The notes under the pieces were generated by a model. The model searched no databases. It was not told where the DNA came from and worked only from the letters and a program-made list of their open reading frames with translations. Below, in pieces: positions 53,401 to 60,184 of a DNA stretch of 64,000 nt. Source of the DNA: Podarcis raffonei (taxonomy: Eukaryota > Chordata > Lepidosauria > Squamata > Lacertidae). The translations under genes were made by a program, and so were the position numbers. Positions within the stretch are counted from its first letter, which is position 1. Each line of letters starts with the position of its first letter. The DNA lies in NCBI RefSeq assembly GCF_027172205.1, contig NC_070602.1, positions 130,390,049-130,454,048 on the forward strand, read 5' to 3'.

Positions 53401-54728
53401 TGACCGCCTTCGTTTCTCTCTCTTTTCTGGTTGGCTGTCTATTTTGTTCTGAAATTGTTCTATGGGTCTTTGGACTGCAATAAAGATTATTATATACTCA
53501 AACCACACCCACCCGCCAGCTGATGTCACTTTGTCTTAGCAACAAACACGGGTGGCGCTGTGGGTTAAACCACAGAGCGTAGGAGTTAGGGACGCGGGTG
53601 GCACTCTGGGTTAAACCACAGAGCCTAGGACTTGCCGATCAGAAGGTCGGCAGTTCGAATCCCCGCCATGGGGTGAGCTCCCGTTGCTCGGTCCCTGCTC
53701 CTGCCAACCTAGCAGTTCGAAAGCACGTCAAATTGCAAGTAGATAAATAGGTACCACTCCGGCGGGAAGGTAAACGGCGTTTCTGTGTGCTGCTCTGGTT
53801 CGCCAGAAGCGGCTTAGTCATGCTAGCCACATGACCCGGCAGCTGTACACCCGCTCCCTTGGCAAATAATGCGAGATGAGCGCCGCAACCCCAGAGTCGG
53901 TCACGACTGGACCTAATGGTCAGGGGTCCCTTTACCTTTACCTTTGGGACCGCAAAGCACTCGACATTACCGACAAATTTGGCCTGCGAGGTCAATTCAC
54001 ACAGGGTTGCCAAATTTTGAGCAGTAAATAAGAGGACACATTTGCCAACTTCTACTTTTAACTATGGAACGCTGTAATGACTCTACGCATGAAAAAGACC
54101 TGGAAAAAGAGGGCATATGGCAACCCTACGAAAGTTAAAGCCATGGTTTTCCCAGTAGTGATGTATGGAAGTGAGAGCTGGACCATAAAGAAGGCTGATC
54201 ACCGAATAATTGATGCTTTTGAATTATGGTGCTGGAGGAGACTCTTGAGAGTCCCATGGACTGTAAGAAGATCAAACCTCTCCATTCTTAAGGAAATCAG
54301 CCCTGAGTGCTCACTGGAAGGACAGATCCTGAAGCTGAGGCTCCAATACTTTGGCCACCTCATGAGAAGAGAAGACTCCCTGGAAAAGACCCTGATGTTG
54401 GGAAAGATGGAGGGCACAAGGAGAAGGGGACGACAGAGGACGAGATGGTTGGACAGTGTTCTCGAAGCTACAAACATGAGTCTGACCAAACTGCGGGAGG
54501 CAGTGGAAGACAGGAGTGCGTGGCGTGCTTTGGTCCATGGGGTCACGAAGAGTCGGACACGACTAAACGACTAAACAACAACAACAACGAAAGTTAACAA
54601 ATATATGACTGATCATTTACCTGGAATACTTGGTCTTCAGTTTCCACCTCTTCAGTATTATTAGAGTTGACCAATAAGTCACTAGCTCTCTCCATACTGG
54701 CTGCATGTTCAACTCCATTTTCTTCCAT
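27843..54728 (-). CDS. CARF: CARF, calcium-responsive transcription factor (all coding exons)
   Basis: Fourteen exons join in phase to 2043 nt (680 residues plus stop): 54728-54621, 52485-52261, 50576-50459, 49770-49653, 49273-49189, 46898-46709, 45330-45210, 44025-43882, 37381-37157, 35895-35733, 34717-34642, 31212-31112, 30215-29870 and 27865-27843. The product matches vertebrate CARF (ALS2CR8), a nuclear DNA-binding protein that activates BDNF through a calcium-response element. Landmarks are [14 protein letters not shown], the conserved core [10 protein letters not shown] through [26 protein letters not shown] with CPAR, and [20 protein letters not shown]. The start at 54728 aligns with the human N terminus. 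The C-terminal half is diverged, and the last exon ends early relative to the recalled 725-residue human protein. The noncoding first exon was not located; the promoter is probably the CpG-rich segment near 58.7-59.0 kb. Confidence 0.93.
27911..28200 (+). mobile_element. tRNA-derived squamate SINE, 5' truncated
   Basis: It lacks the tRNA head and ends in four ACCTTT units. It starts 46 bp from the CARF terminal exon. Confidence 0.92.
28767..29445 (-). mobile_element. L2-type LINE, second subfamily
   Basis: The minus frame reads [30 protein letters not shown]. The 3' end TTTTATTTATATCCCGCCCT is followed outward by (ATA)n. Confidence 0.8.
29870..30215 (-). CDS. CARF: CARF exon 13 of CDS, diverged activation region
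   Basis: 346 nt: [20 protein letters not shown] through [18 protein letters not shown]. Only the ends (GLQLQ, LLGDVQTIPIQ-like) match human well. It is Gln/Asn/acidic rich, as expected of an activation region. Donor GTAAGT. Confidence 0.88.
30789..31014 (+). mobile_element. Pogo/Tigger-like MITE
   Basis: 226 bp between TA dinucleotides, starting CAGTGGTACCTCGGGTTACA. An uninterrupted reference copy for the nested pair at 3111-3555. In a CARF intron. Confidence 0.88.
31112..31212 (-). CDS. CARF: CARF exon 12 of CDS
   Basis: 101 nt: [20 protein letters not shown], then [10 protein letters not shown]. It aligns loosely with human SITTKVETNQ...PKIFTQLQ. Acceptor TTTTTGTAG, donor GTAACT. Confidence 0.85.
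31586..31947 (+). mobile_element. tRNA-derived squamate SINE
   Basis: Full-length plus-strand copy in a CARF intron. Confidence 0.93.
32269..32690 (+). mobile_element. hAT-type element, incomplete
   Basis: The left TIR CAGGGGTGGCCAAACTTTTT is clear. The right end near 32670-32690 (AAGGGCCAAAAAACTG) is uncertain. In a CARF intron. Confidence 0.5.
32691..33781. other. CARF intron, nothing recognised
   Basis: AT-rich unique-looking sequence without TE hallmarks or splice-bounded frames. Confidence 0.4.
33782..34007 (+). mobile_element. Pogo/Tigger-like MITE
   Basis: 226 bp with TIR CAGTGGTACCTCGGGTTACA and a matching right end ACCCGAGGTACCACTG, with TA on both sides. In a CARF intron. Confidence 0.9.
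34153..34204 (+). repeat. (AAT)n microsatellite
   Basis: About 17 AAT units in a CARF intron, probably a LINE tail relic. Confidence 0.9.
34264..34576 (+). mobile_element. hAT-type MITE
   Basis: 313 bp with TIRs CAGGGGTTCCCAAACTGTGG and AGTTTGGGAACCACTT. The 8-bp flanks AAATAAAG/ATATAAAG differ at one base. It ends 65 bp from CARF exon 11. Confidence 0.8.
34642..34717 (-). CDS. CARF: CARF exon 11 of CDS
   Basis: 76 nt: [20 protein letters not shown] then SSPTE. It matches human [19 protein letters not shown]. Donor GTAGGA. Confidence 0.93.
35020..35374 (+). mobile_element. tRNA-derived squamate SINE
   Basis: Full length with a perfect 12-bp TSD TAGCTAGGAGTT (35008-35019, 35375-35386). Confidence 0.95.
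35733..35895 (-). CDS. CARF: CARF exon 10 of CDS
   Basis: 163 nt: [20 protein letters not shown], then [20 protein letters not shown]. Strongly conserved. Donor GTAAGC. Confidence 0.95.
36173..36661 (-). mobile_element. BovB LINE fragment
   Basis: An open 165-codon C-terminal frame with a 9-bp TSD TTTTACTCT (36164-36172, 36662-36670). In a CARF intron. Confidence 0.92.
37157..37381 (-). CDS. CARF: CARF exon 9 of CDS
   Basis: 225 nt: [17 protein letters not shown], then a diverged acidic linker, then [20 protein letters not shown] and YAVRKQLR. Donor GTAAGT. Confidence 0.95.
37480..37615 (+). mobile_element. hAT-type palindromic MITE
   Basis: 136 bp, almost entirely an inverted repeat (arms begin CAGGCATAGGCAAACTCC / CAGGCATGGGCAAACTCC), with a perfect 8-bp TSD GTCTAACT at 37472-37479 and 37616-37623. 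It lies 98 bp upstream of CARF exon 9 in gene orientation. Confidence 0.92.
37680..38057 (-). mobile_element. tRNA-derived squamate SINE, variant
   Basis: The same variant body as 7246-7633. The 7-bp repeat GGCAGTA flanks it. Confidence 0.88.
38080..38389 (+). mobile_element. CR1/L2-type LINE, left part of an interrupted copy
   Basis: CACTACACTGGCTGCCAGTG ATCTACCGAGCC is the ORF-tail motif. The copy resumes at 39096-39245 (ATACTGTTCCTGGCAACC, ending GAAGGCAGGATATAAATG). Confidence 0.6.
38390..39095 (-). mobile_element. LTR-like insertion in a CR1/L2 copy
   Basis: About 700 bp with TGTTATGAGTTTGG at one end (minus) and ending GCAACA, splitting a LINE copy and itself holding an L2 3' end (38522-38632). 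The boundaries are approximate. Confidence 0.4.
39096..39245 (+). mobile_element. CR1/L2-type LINE, right part of the interrupted copy
   Basis: Continues 38080-38389 after an LTR-like insertion and ends AGGATATAAATG-CAG as in related 3' ends. Confidence 0.5.
39958..42880 (-). mobile_element. Pogo/Tigger-like MITE split by an L1
   Basis: MITE arms at 39958-40089 and 42757-42880 (counting the duplicated 14-bp target once on each side) with TA at both ends. The L1 at 40090-42756 lies between them. The right arm also has a short local duplication of CTGAAGCATATGTAAC. Confidence 0.88.
40090..42756 (-). mobile_element. L1 LINE, 5' truncated, ORF2 region
   Basis: A 2.67-kb L1 with a perfect 14-bp TSD GCCGCGCAATTTCT (40076-40089, 42757-42770). 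ORF2 reads from the RT domain ([37 protein letters not shown]) through [11 protein letters not shown] and the catalytic FADD ([10 protein letters not shown]) to the C-terminal CWRC...H zinc-knuckle-like region ([18 protein letters not shown]) and the stop at 40414. One in-frame TGA (42244-42246) interrupts it; otherwise it is open, so the copy is young. Endonuclease and ORF1 are absent because of 5' truncation. In a CARF intron, antisense to nothing and in the same direction as CARF. Confidence 0.95.
42893..43215 (+). mobile_element. hAT-like MITE, single-body copy
   Basis: It starts CAGGGCCGGATTTAGGTTTG and ends TACGTAAATCCAGCGCTG. The body is the same as 12785-13752 but present once. The TSD is not recognisable. 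Confidence 0.7.
43426..43855 (+). mobile_element. BovB LINE fragment
   Basis: A plus-strand BovB 3' end with a 138-codon frame ([20 protein letters not shown]), ending ACTAAACAACAACAA. It stops 27 bp from CARF exon 8. The TSD is not obvious. Confidence 0.92.
43882..44025 (-). CDS. CARF: CARF exon 8 of CDS
   Basis: 144 nt: [20 protein letters not shown], then [15 protein letters not shown]. Very close to human. A BovB fragment ends 27 bp beyond its donor (GTAATG). Confidence 0.95.
44270..44350 (+). mobile_element. L2-type LINE 3' end (plus strand)
   Basis: AGAGTGGCTGGGGAAACCCA through GCAGGGTATAAATAATAT. It is tail to tail with 44398-45160 across a microsatellite. Confidence 0.75.
44360..44430 (+). 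repeat. (AGT)n-(AAT)n microsatellite
   Basis: A compound trinucleotide tract between two tail-to-tail L2 3' ends. Confidence 0.9.
44398..45160 (-). mobile_element. L2-type LINE 3' region with 170-codon frame
   Basis: The minus frame 45159-44647 reads [40 protein letters not shown] and [20 protein letters not shown], the L2 ORF C terminus. It ends in TTTATACCCCACCCATCTGG and (AAT)n. Confidence 0.88.
45210..45330 (-). CDS. CARF: CARF exon 7 of CDS
   Basis: 121 nt: [20 protein letters not shown], then [12 protein letters not shown]. The spaced Cys residues (MEC, SC, TCPA) suggest a metal-binding fold typical of this core. Donor GTAAGC. Confidence 0.95.
45331..46708. other. CARF intron with GC-rich repeat-like block
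   Basis: 45590-46210 is GC-rich with hAT-like pieces (CAGGGGCGGGGCC near 45671, CCTCAGGCGGCAAAAC near 46190) but no clear ends. The rest is unrecognised. Confidence 0.4.
46709..46898 (-). CDS. CARF: CARF exon 6 of CDS
   Basis: 190 nt: [40 protein letters not shown] and [19 protein letters not shown]. Nearly identical to human; it is the start of the conserved DNA-binding core. Donor GTAACT. Confidence 0.96.
47151..47394 (+). mobile_element. Pogo/Tigger-like MITE, GC-rich subfamily
   Basis: 244 bp between TA pairs, TIR CAGTCATACCTCGGGGTAAA. It shares its body (CCGGAAGTAACAGAGCGCGT) with 24590-24829. Confidence 0.88.
47697..47913 (-). mobile_element. Pogo/Tigger-like MITE
   Basis: 217 bp between TA pairs, with ends CAGTAGTACCTCGGGTTATG and GAGGTACCACTG. 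Confidence 0.88.
48016..48232 (+). mobile_element. Pogo/Tigger-like MITE, diverged
   Basis: 217 bp between TA pairs, with ends CAGTGGTACCTCCGTTTGTG and GCGAGGTACTACTG. The internal GCGCATGTGCGTGG region is CpG-rich. Confidence 0.82.
48490..49016 (+). mobile_element. MITE with CCGTATTTTT termini and serial hairpins
   Basis: TIRs CCGTATTTTTTGCTCTATAG and CTATAGAGCGAAAAATACGG. The interior is three consecutive inverted repeats, at about 48555-48655, 48735-48815 and 48855-48920. TA follows the right end only. The family is uncertain (possibly Tc1/mariner). Confidence 0.75.
49189..49273 (-). CDS. CARF: CARF exon 5 of CDS
   Basis: 85 nt: [20 protein letters not shown], then ARRLRNCE. It matches human [19 protein letters not shown]. 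Acceptor TTGTTCAG, donor GTGAGC. Confidence 0.9.
49653..49770 (-). CDS. CARF: CARF exon 4 of CDS
   Basis: 118 nt: [20 protein letters not shown], then [18 protein letters not shown]. It matches human NRNLPTVRV...YILHPQTSF. Donor GTAGGT. Confidence 0.85.
50459..50576 (-). CDS. CARF: CARF exon 3 of CDS
   Basis: 118 nt encoding [20 protein letters not shown], then [19 protein letters not shown]. This is one of the best conserved CARF segments. Donor GTAAGG. Confidence 0.95.
50612..51642 (-). mobile_element. LINE with zinc-knuckle C-terminal ORF, 15-bp TSD
   Basis: 1031 bp flanked by perfect repeats TGGTATAATGAATAT (50597-50611, 51643-51657). It carries a 248-codon frame (51605-50859) ending in a Cys/His cluster [18 protein letters not shown] and then a helical tail. 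The 3' UTR ends AATAAAGATCAATACAATAT. I recognise this as the C-terminal part of a non-LTR ORF2 but cannot name the clade. The open frame and perfect TSD mark a young insertion, in CARF intron 2. Confidence 0.8.
51840..51993 (-). mobile_element. L2-type LINE 3' end
   Basis: An (AAT/AAAAT)n tract then TTTTATTTATCCCCCACCCT and CCAAGACCGGGCTCAGG, the same subfamily as 28767-29445. Confidence 0.7.
52261..52485 (-). CDS. CARF: CARF exon 2 of CDS
   Basis: 225 nt, phase 0 to 0: [15 protein letters not shown]...AVLPITA...SSTHM. I chose acceptor TATGACAG over the downstream CATCTAG because only it keeps the frame. Donor GTGAGT. Confidence 0.9.
52775..53015 (-). mobile_element. Pogo/Tigger-like MITE
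   Basis: 241 bp between TA pairs, with ends CAGTGGTACCTCGGGTTAAG and CAAGGTACCACTG. In the first coding intron of CARF. Confidence 0.88.
53040..53500 (+). mobile_element. LINE C-terminal fragment related to 50612-51642
   Basis: [20 protein letters not shown], then a Cys/His cluster [19 protein letters not shown], then [13 protein letters not shown] in a broken frame. The 3' end is GCAATAAAGATTATTATATA. Same architecture as 50612-51642 but more diverged. Confidence 0.65.
53589..53945 (+). mobile_element. tRNA-derived squamate SINE with extra head
   Basis: A full copy preceded by a second partial tRNA head (53548-53583). Confidence 0.92.
54139..54586 (+). mobile_element. BovB LINE fragment
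   Basis: Plus-strand 3' end with an open frame and an 11-bp TSD ACGAAAGTTAA (54128-54138, 54587-54597). It lies 35 bp from CARF's first coding exon. Confidence 0.93.
54621..54728 (-). CDS. CARF: CARF exon with start codon
   Basis: The coding part is 36 codons from [11 protein letters not shown] to TEDQVFQ. The full exon starts at 54739 after acceptor TTCTTTTGTAG, leaving 11 nt of 5' UTR. The donor is GTAAAT. QVF-Q/E at the junction matches the human protein. Confidence 0.9.
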
Positions 54729-54739
54729 TACAGAACAGA

Positions 54740-55833
54740 CTACAAAAGAAATATTTAGAATCTGAACCCTGGTATTCTGTCATAGTACAGTCTAATTTCC
54801 TCTGGCATTTCCTCCTTTCTAGGTAGATTTCACATTTCAGAGACCAATACCTATTTTCATTTGAATTAGTGGTTAACATTGGAATCCTACATCAAGCACT
54901 AAGACCTGTTGCACTCTGAAGGATTTATTTTTTTAGTAGATTTGTGTACGATTGTGTTGCAAACCCTCTTTGGCATTCCCAAGGCTAAAATACTTTTCAT
55001 CCTTCATAAAACAGAACTTTCTGACATAATTAAGCAGCTTCCATGTTATTAGAATCTCAAGATAATGCTATGATGGATTAGCAAGAAAGCATACACTGGA
55101 ACTGTAAGAATTTCTATTCTTTTTAAAAGTTTCTGGTCCTCAGGACTGCTGCAATAAATTTGGCAGCAAGATGGCCAAAAAACCCCCAATAATCAATCAG
55201 AAACAATTTTGGATGTAGTTTGCAAGTCTCTGAGATCCAATTACTTTACTACTTACAATTGGAAAATATAAATATTTGGGGAAGTTGCATTAGAGTAATG
55301 TACAGTACGCATTTAGGATACCAACTACATTGATTTATTTTTAAAATCTGAGTTCCAGTCTCTAGAAAAAATATGTGTTTTGAAGCAAGCCAAACAATCC
55401 ATCTGTGGCAGGACAACCTTTTACTGTCACATCCTATTTCTGACAATTATAAATATTTGCAGTTATGTGTGTGCATCCAATTGGCAGTATTGGGGTCCAA
55501 TCCAAACCCTAGCAGTCGTGCAACGAACGGCTTTTCTTTCCCCCACCCCCCAAAAACCAAATTATTATAAATCTTCCAAGAGGTTGAACATACCCTGTGA
55601 AAAAAAACAAAAAAGGGTGAGATTGGGCGAGGAGAGCAGCAACAGCCTTAAGATGGGGAACAACAAGCCAACCCCTTGCCAACCACTTTAAAAGATGGGC
55701 AGGGTAGAATTAAGAAATGATTTAAAAATTATTATTAAAAGTCTTGAGGCACCTTAAAGACTAATCAGATTTAAACACTAACCATGAATGGTAAAATGCA
55801 CATTTACTAGAAGAATGTAAGAGGGACATTTAA
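54740..55833. other. CARF 5' intron, nothing recognised
   Basis: No exon or repeat was identified. CARF's noncoding first exon must lie to the right. Confidence 0.4.
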
Positions 55834-56190
55834 GGGACGCGGGTGGCGCTGTGGTCTAAACCACAGAGCCTAAGGCTTGCCGATCAGAAGGTCGGCGGTT
55901 CGAATCCCCGCAACGGGGTGAGCTCCTGTTGCTCGGTCCCTGCTCCTGACAACCTAGCAGTTCGAAAGCACGTCAAAGTGCAAATAGATAAATAGGGACC
56001 ACTCTGGCGGGAAGGTAAACGGCGTTTCCGTGCGCTGCTCTGGTTCGCCAGAAGTGGCTTAGTCATGCTGGCCACATGACCCAGAAGCTGTACGCCAGCT
56101 CCCTCGGCCAATAAAGCGAGATGAGCGCCGCAACCCCAGAGTCAGTCACGACTGGACCTAATGGTCAGGGGTCCCTTTACCTTTACCTTA
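55834..56190 (+). mobile_element. tRNA-derived squamate SINE
   Basis: Full-length plus-strand copy, close to the family consensus in this window. Confidence 0.94.
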
Positions 56191-56404
56191 CTTTCAGCAA
56201 ACTGTCCACAGTTGCACCACTGAAAGTTGCAACAGGCTTTTCAGAACTGGCTGCTTTCAATGAAAGGGCCTTTTTCAATTGCAATTATTTCATATGCTTG
56301 CAAACAGATTTTACGTACCTCCATACTTTTAACTCCAACGTTTAATTGTGTGTGTGGGGGGGGGGTTAAATGGCTGTTTCCCCTTCTCCCCTGAAGTTTT
56401 AAGC

Positions 56405-56560
56405 AGTTCTTATCTGTAAGCCGCCTTGAGCATCAGGGGAAAAGGCAGGGTACAAATGAATATTTTTTTATTGTGCTTTTAATTCTGTTGGGAGCTGCCC
56501 AGAGCGGCTGGGGAAACCCAGCCAGATGGGCAAGGTATACATAATTTAATTAATTAATAA
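56405..56560 (+). mobile_element. L2/CR1-type LINE 3' ends (two pieces)
   Basis: GCCGCCTTGAGCATCAGGGG and then GGCTGGGGAAACCCAGCCAG ATGGGCAAGGTATAC, ending in (TTAA)n. Confidence 0.6.
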
Positions 56561-56691
56561 TGCTATATCAGCATCATCTTAGATTGGCTTGAGCCACGTA
56601 CAAATGTGATCTTAGGTACCACAAACCACAGATACGAAAAGCCTGTGAGTTGCACTCAGTTCAGCTCTTTAGGTAAAAGTACAGGACTAGG

Positions 56692-56803
56692 GCATTAAAA
56701 AAACATTGCTGCCTCTCCCCCCCCCCTTTTTTTTAGGGGAGCGCATGGTCGAGGGGCATTTTATTCTCAAGAGTTGTGGCTTAGTCTTGCAGTAAAATTA
56801 AAG
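56692..56803 (+). repeat. Partial duplicate of the MITE right half
   Basis: CATTGCTGCCTCT...TTAGGGGAGCGCATGGT and TTTTATTCTCAAGAGTTG recur at 57535-57644. It directly precedes an L1 fragment. Confidence 0.75.
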
Positions 56804-57372
56804 CTTACTGGAAAGTGATATATAATGAATTGAAAAAGATTTTTAAAACAACGTTTTTAAGAACAAAAAACAGAAGCCTTCCTTTTGGGAACTACAGGGA
56901 CAGAACTACCCAAACTGTATAGAAATTTATTCATGTATTCAACTACAGTACAACGGCAAGAATGTTACTTGCCCAAAAATGGAAATAAGTAGTCCCAGTG
57001 AAAGAAAAATGGATACAAAAAATTATGGAATATGCAGAAATGGTGAAACATACTGGAAGAAGAAGAGATCAAGATAACAACCTTTTTATAAAACAATGGA
57101 AATGCATTATCGGATATTTACAAACAAACTGTAAAACAGCTAAGAACATGGGCAGGACCATTGTTAACAGCCTGCAGTTTTATAAGGGGACATATTTAAA
57201 ATAGATGAACAAATGTGCAGATTAAGTTAACTTAGGATAAAAGAATGGAAATGGTTCATGGAATATTTACAAACGAACTGTAAAACAGATTAAGAACATG
57301 GGCAGGACTATTGTAATAACATACAGTTTTTATAAGAGTATATATTTAAAGCAGATGAATAAATGCACAAGT
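56804..57372 (+). mobile_element. L1 LINE ORF2 C-terminal fragment, old
   Basis: Broken frames read YWKVIYNELKKIF and KEKWIQKIMEYAEMVKHTGR, typical of the L1 ORF2 tail. It is more diverged than the other two L1s, and a partial second copy of the 3' part follows at 57240-57340. Confidence 0.7.
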
Positions 57373-57377
57373 TACCA

Positions 57378-57655
57378 TACTTTTCTCTGTATAAGACTAA
57401 TTTTTTTTACTAAAAATAATGTTAAAAAGAGGGGGTAGTCTTCTATACGGGGGGGGCAATCTCTTCCCCCCATTTTCTTAATTTTGAGTTCCCCAAAATA
57501 GGGGGCATCTTATATACTGGGGGCCAGGAATAGCGCATTAAAAACCCATTGCTGCCTCTTCCCCCCCATTTTTTTAGGGGAGCACATGGTTGAGGGGCAT
57601 TTTATTCTCAAGAGTTGCGGCTTAGTCTTGTGGTAAAGTTAAAGCAGAAAAATAC
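57378..57655 (+). mobile_element. MITE with CCATACTTTTC / GAAAAATACAC termini
   Basis: Left end CCATACTTTTCTCTGTATAA and right end GCAGAAAAATACAC. Its right half (57535-57644) is repeated at 56692-56803. Confidence 0.5.
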
Positions 57656-57739
57656 ACTAAGTTAATTTAGGGTGTGCAGAAAATATTTTTAAAAAATAAA
57701 TGTAAGGAGCCTAGGAAAGAGAGGGAAGGAAGCCGAGTT

Positions 57740-57940
57740 TGGAAATGTCAACACGGTTGTAAAGTTACTGAAATGGATAAAACTGAAAGTCACTAATAAA
57801 TAATAATAATGATAATAATGATGATGATGATGATGATGGAGTCTTGTCGTGGCTTTTGCCCACACAACAAGCTGAGATGGGGGGGGGGAATTTGTCGACA
57901 CGATTGTAAAGTTATTGAAATGGATAAAACTGAAAGTCAC

Positions 57941-57973
<33 letters not shown>

Positions 57974-58080
57974 CAACAATAATGGAGTCGTGGCTTTTGC
58001 CCACACAACAAGCTGAGATGGGGGGGGGGATTTGTCGACACGATTATAAAGTTATTGAAATGGATAAAACTGAAAGTCAC

Positions 58081-58121
<41 letters not shown>

Positions 58122-58349
58122 GAGTCGAGGCTTTTGCCCACACAACAAGCTGAGATGGGGGGGGGGGGAATTTGTCGACACAATTGTAAAGTTATTGAAA
58201 TGGATAAAACTGGAAGACCCTAATAAATAATATTAATAATAATAATGATGATGGAGTTGAGGCTTTTGCCCACACAACAAACTGAGCTGGGCGGGGGCAC
58301 TTGTCGACATGATTGTAAAGTTATTGAAATGGATAAAACTGAAAGTCAC

Positions 58350-58387
<38 letters not shown>

Positions 58388-58580
58388 GAGTCGTGGCTTT
58401 TGCCCACACAACAAGCTGAGCTGAGGGGGGGGATTTGTCGACACGATTATAAAGTTATTGGAATAGATAAAACTGAAAGACCCTAATAAATAATATTAAT
58501 AATAATAATGATGATGATGATGGAGTCGAGGCTTTTGCCCACACAACAAGCTGAGCTGAGGGGAGGGAATTTGGGGGGGG
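57740..58580 (+). repeat. Minisatellite, six units of about 135 bp
   Basis: Units share GGCTTTTGCCCACACAACAA, a G-run, TTTGTCGACACGATTGTAAA GTTATTGAAATGG and an (AAT)n/(ATG)n stretch of variable length. Unit marks lie at 57852, 57990, 58130, 58262, 58396 and 58531 (spacing 132-140). It abuts the CpG-rich segment. Confidence 0.93.
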
Positions 58581-58689
58581 GGAATTTGTGGGGGGGAGGG
58601 GGCGTCCCTCCACCAGAGAATTAAGCCCCAATTTGGGGTGTGGGGGCTGGAGCCCCTCCCCCTGCCAGGCAGAAACAGTCCCCCTCCCT

Positions 58690-59030
58690 CTTTCCCTGAG
58701 GAGGAGGAGGAGGTGGGCAGGGCGGGCCAGGGCGCGCGGCAGCGTGAGTGACGCGACCGGCGACTGCCGCGCGCCCGAGCCCAGCCAGGGGGGTGGGGAG
58801 GGGGGAAGAGGGAGGCGGAGGGGAGGGGAGGGAGGAGGAGGGAAAATTCAGAACGAGTCTACTCAACCTCGTCTTGGGCACCGCCGTGGGAGACCGCCCG
58901 TACGGCGCAGGCGCAGCAGCACGTACGCGCCGCGCCCACCAGGCCGCCGCAAGCGAAGGCGAAGGCGTTTTTTTTTTGCGAAGGGCGCCAACGGGGCACC
59001 GTAGAAAACCCGGAAGTACGTACTGGAGTA
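58690..59030. promoter_or_regulatory. CpG-rich segment, probable CARF (and possibly shared WDR12) promoter
   Basis: This is the most GC- and CpG-dense stretch of the window, with many CG dinucleotides at 58735-58775 and 58880-58960. It lies between the oppositely oriented CARF and WDR12 genes, about 1.1 kb upstream of the WDR12 start codon. No TATA box was seen. Assignment as a CpG-island promoter is inferred from position and composition. Confidence 0.6.
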
Positions 59031-60019
59031 TCCACGTGTTTGTGTGGGTTTTTTTCAGAAAGGGGGAGAGGGTTCGCCGATGGGTGCTTTTATTTTTATT
59101 TTTCCCCAGAATAATTTTTTATTATTTCTTATTTATTTATTATTATTAAATTATTTATTATTTCCTTTAAATAATCTTCTTTCATCAGTCTTTTTCCATA
59201 CAATTACAGTATTTTCCCTTTGGCTCTGCCTAGTCTTGACTTCCCTCCCTCCCTCCAGTTGCTGTATTTATCACATTTTTATCGCGTACATTGTTTTTAC
59301 ATCTCTACTACTTTACGTTGAAGGTGCTTTTTTTAAAAAGGGTTTCCGTACGCTCAGGTGTGCCCAGTTCTGCAGAGGTTCGGAATGGCAATGAATGCTC
59401 TTTTGCGGGCTGTTATTAAAATGGAAACGTTGCCATATTTTTATTTACAACATTGTGTATGCGCAGACACGCATCTTGGAAGGTGGAGGTGTTATGAGTT
59501 TGTTTCTTTTTTGTTCCTATTATGAACTTTATGTTGTGTTTTTATGCTGTGAACTGCCCTGAGATCATTAAAGGGCAGTATTAAATAAACATTTCATACA
59601 TATACACATAGATATTTGGGTAGTATAAAAATAACTCATATATAGGGAGAGAGAGAGAAATAATAGATATAGATATATATGAGTTTTATTTTTATATTAC
59701 GCAACTTCCTTCAACTCAGATGGGCATAAATAGGAATAACAGGCTGCAAACCCAGCATAAGTTGACAGCACAAAGCACATTTCCCCCACCCTGAGAACTA
59801 ATTTCCTGAGAATTGTAGCTCCAGAACTGCAGCTCCCAGGATTCATGGGGGGGTGGAGAGGGAAATATACTTTTTTAAAATATAGTGTACGCCTTTTTGT
59901 GTGCACGGAGGAACCAATTGAAAACCAACAACCCATCGACTTCGTGGCTTATGTAGGAAGTGGGGGGCGAGAAGAGAGGGAGGAAAATAAAAGCTGGTTC
60001 TTTACCTTTAAGGGCAGAC
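59031..60019. other. CARF-WDR12 intergenic spacer
   Basis: AT-rich after the CpG-rich segment. It includes a palindromic piece GAGAATTGTAGCTCCAG...GCTCCCAGGATTC (59809-59848) related to a common hAT MITE. No gene recognised. Confidence 0.4.
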
Positions 60020-60143
60020 TCAACTAATCGCTCGCTGAGGCGACTCCATCGGCCCCCCGGCAGAGGGCGGAAGCAACTCTGAAGCCACGTGGGACGAGGC
60101 GCTGCTGATTCTGGGGAGAGGCAGAAATATCCCAGCCTTTGAA
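60020..60143 (+). promoter_or_regulatory. WDR12 5' UTR / core promoter region
   Basis: A moderately CpG-rich stretch directly before the WDR12 ATG, without TATA, consistent with a housekeeping-type start. The exact start site cannot be set from sequence alone. Confidence 0.45.
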
Positions 60144-60184
60144 ATGGCGCAGCTTCAGGCTCGCTTCTTCACTGAGGACACGAA
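60144..60184 (+). CDS. WDR12: WDR12 exon with start codon
   Basis: The ATG at 60144 opens [13 protein letters not shown], with donor GTAAGT at 60185. The context GAAATGG is a usable Kozak site. The 5' UTR is likely about 100 nt, GC-rich and TATA-less. Confidence 0.95.

Noticed and set aside
58588-59149. 138- and 133-codon frames in the CpG-rich segment
   Set aside because: They are Arg/Gly-rich products of GC-rich DNA without splice signals or recognisable domains.
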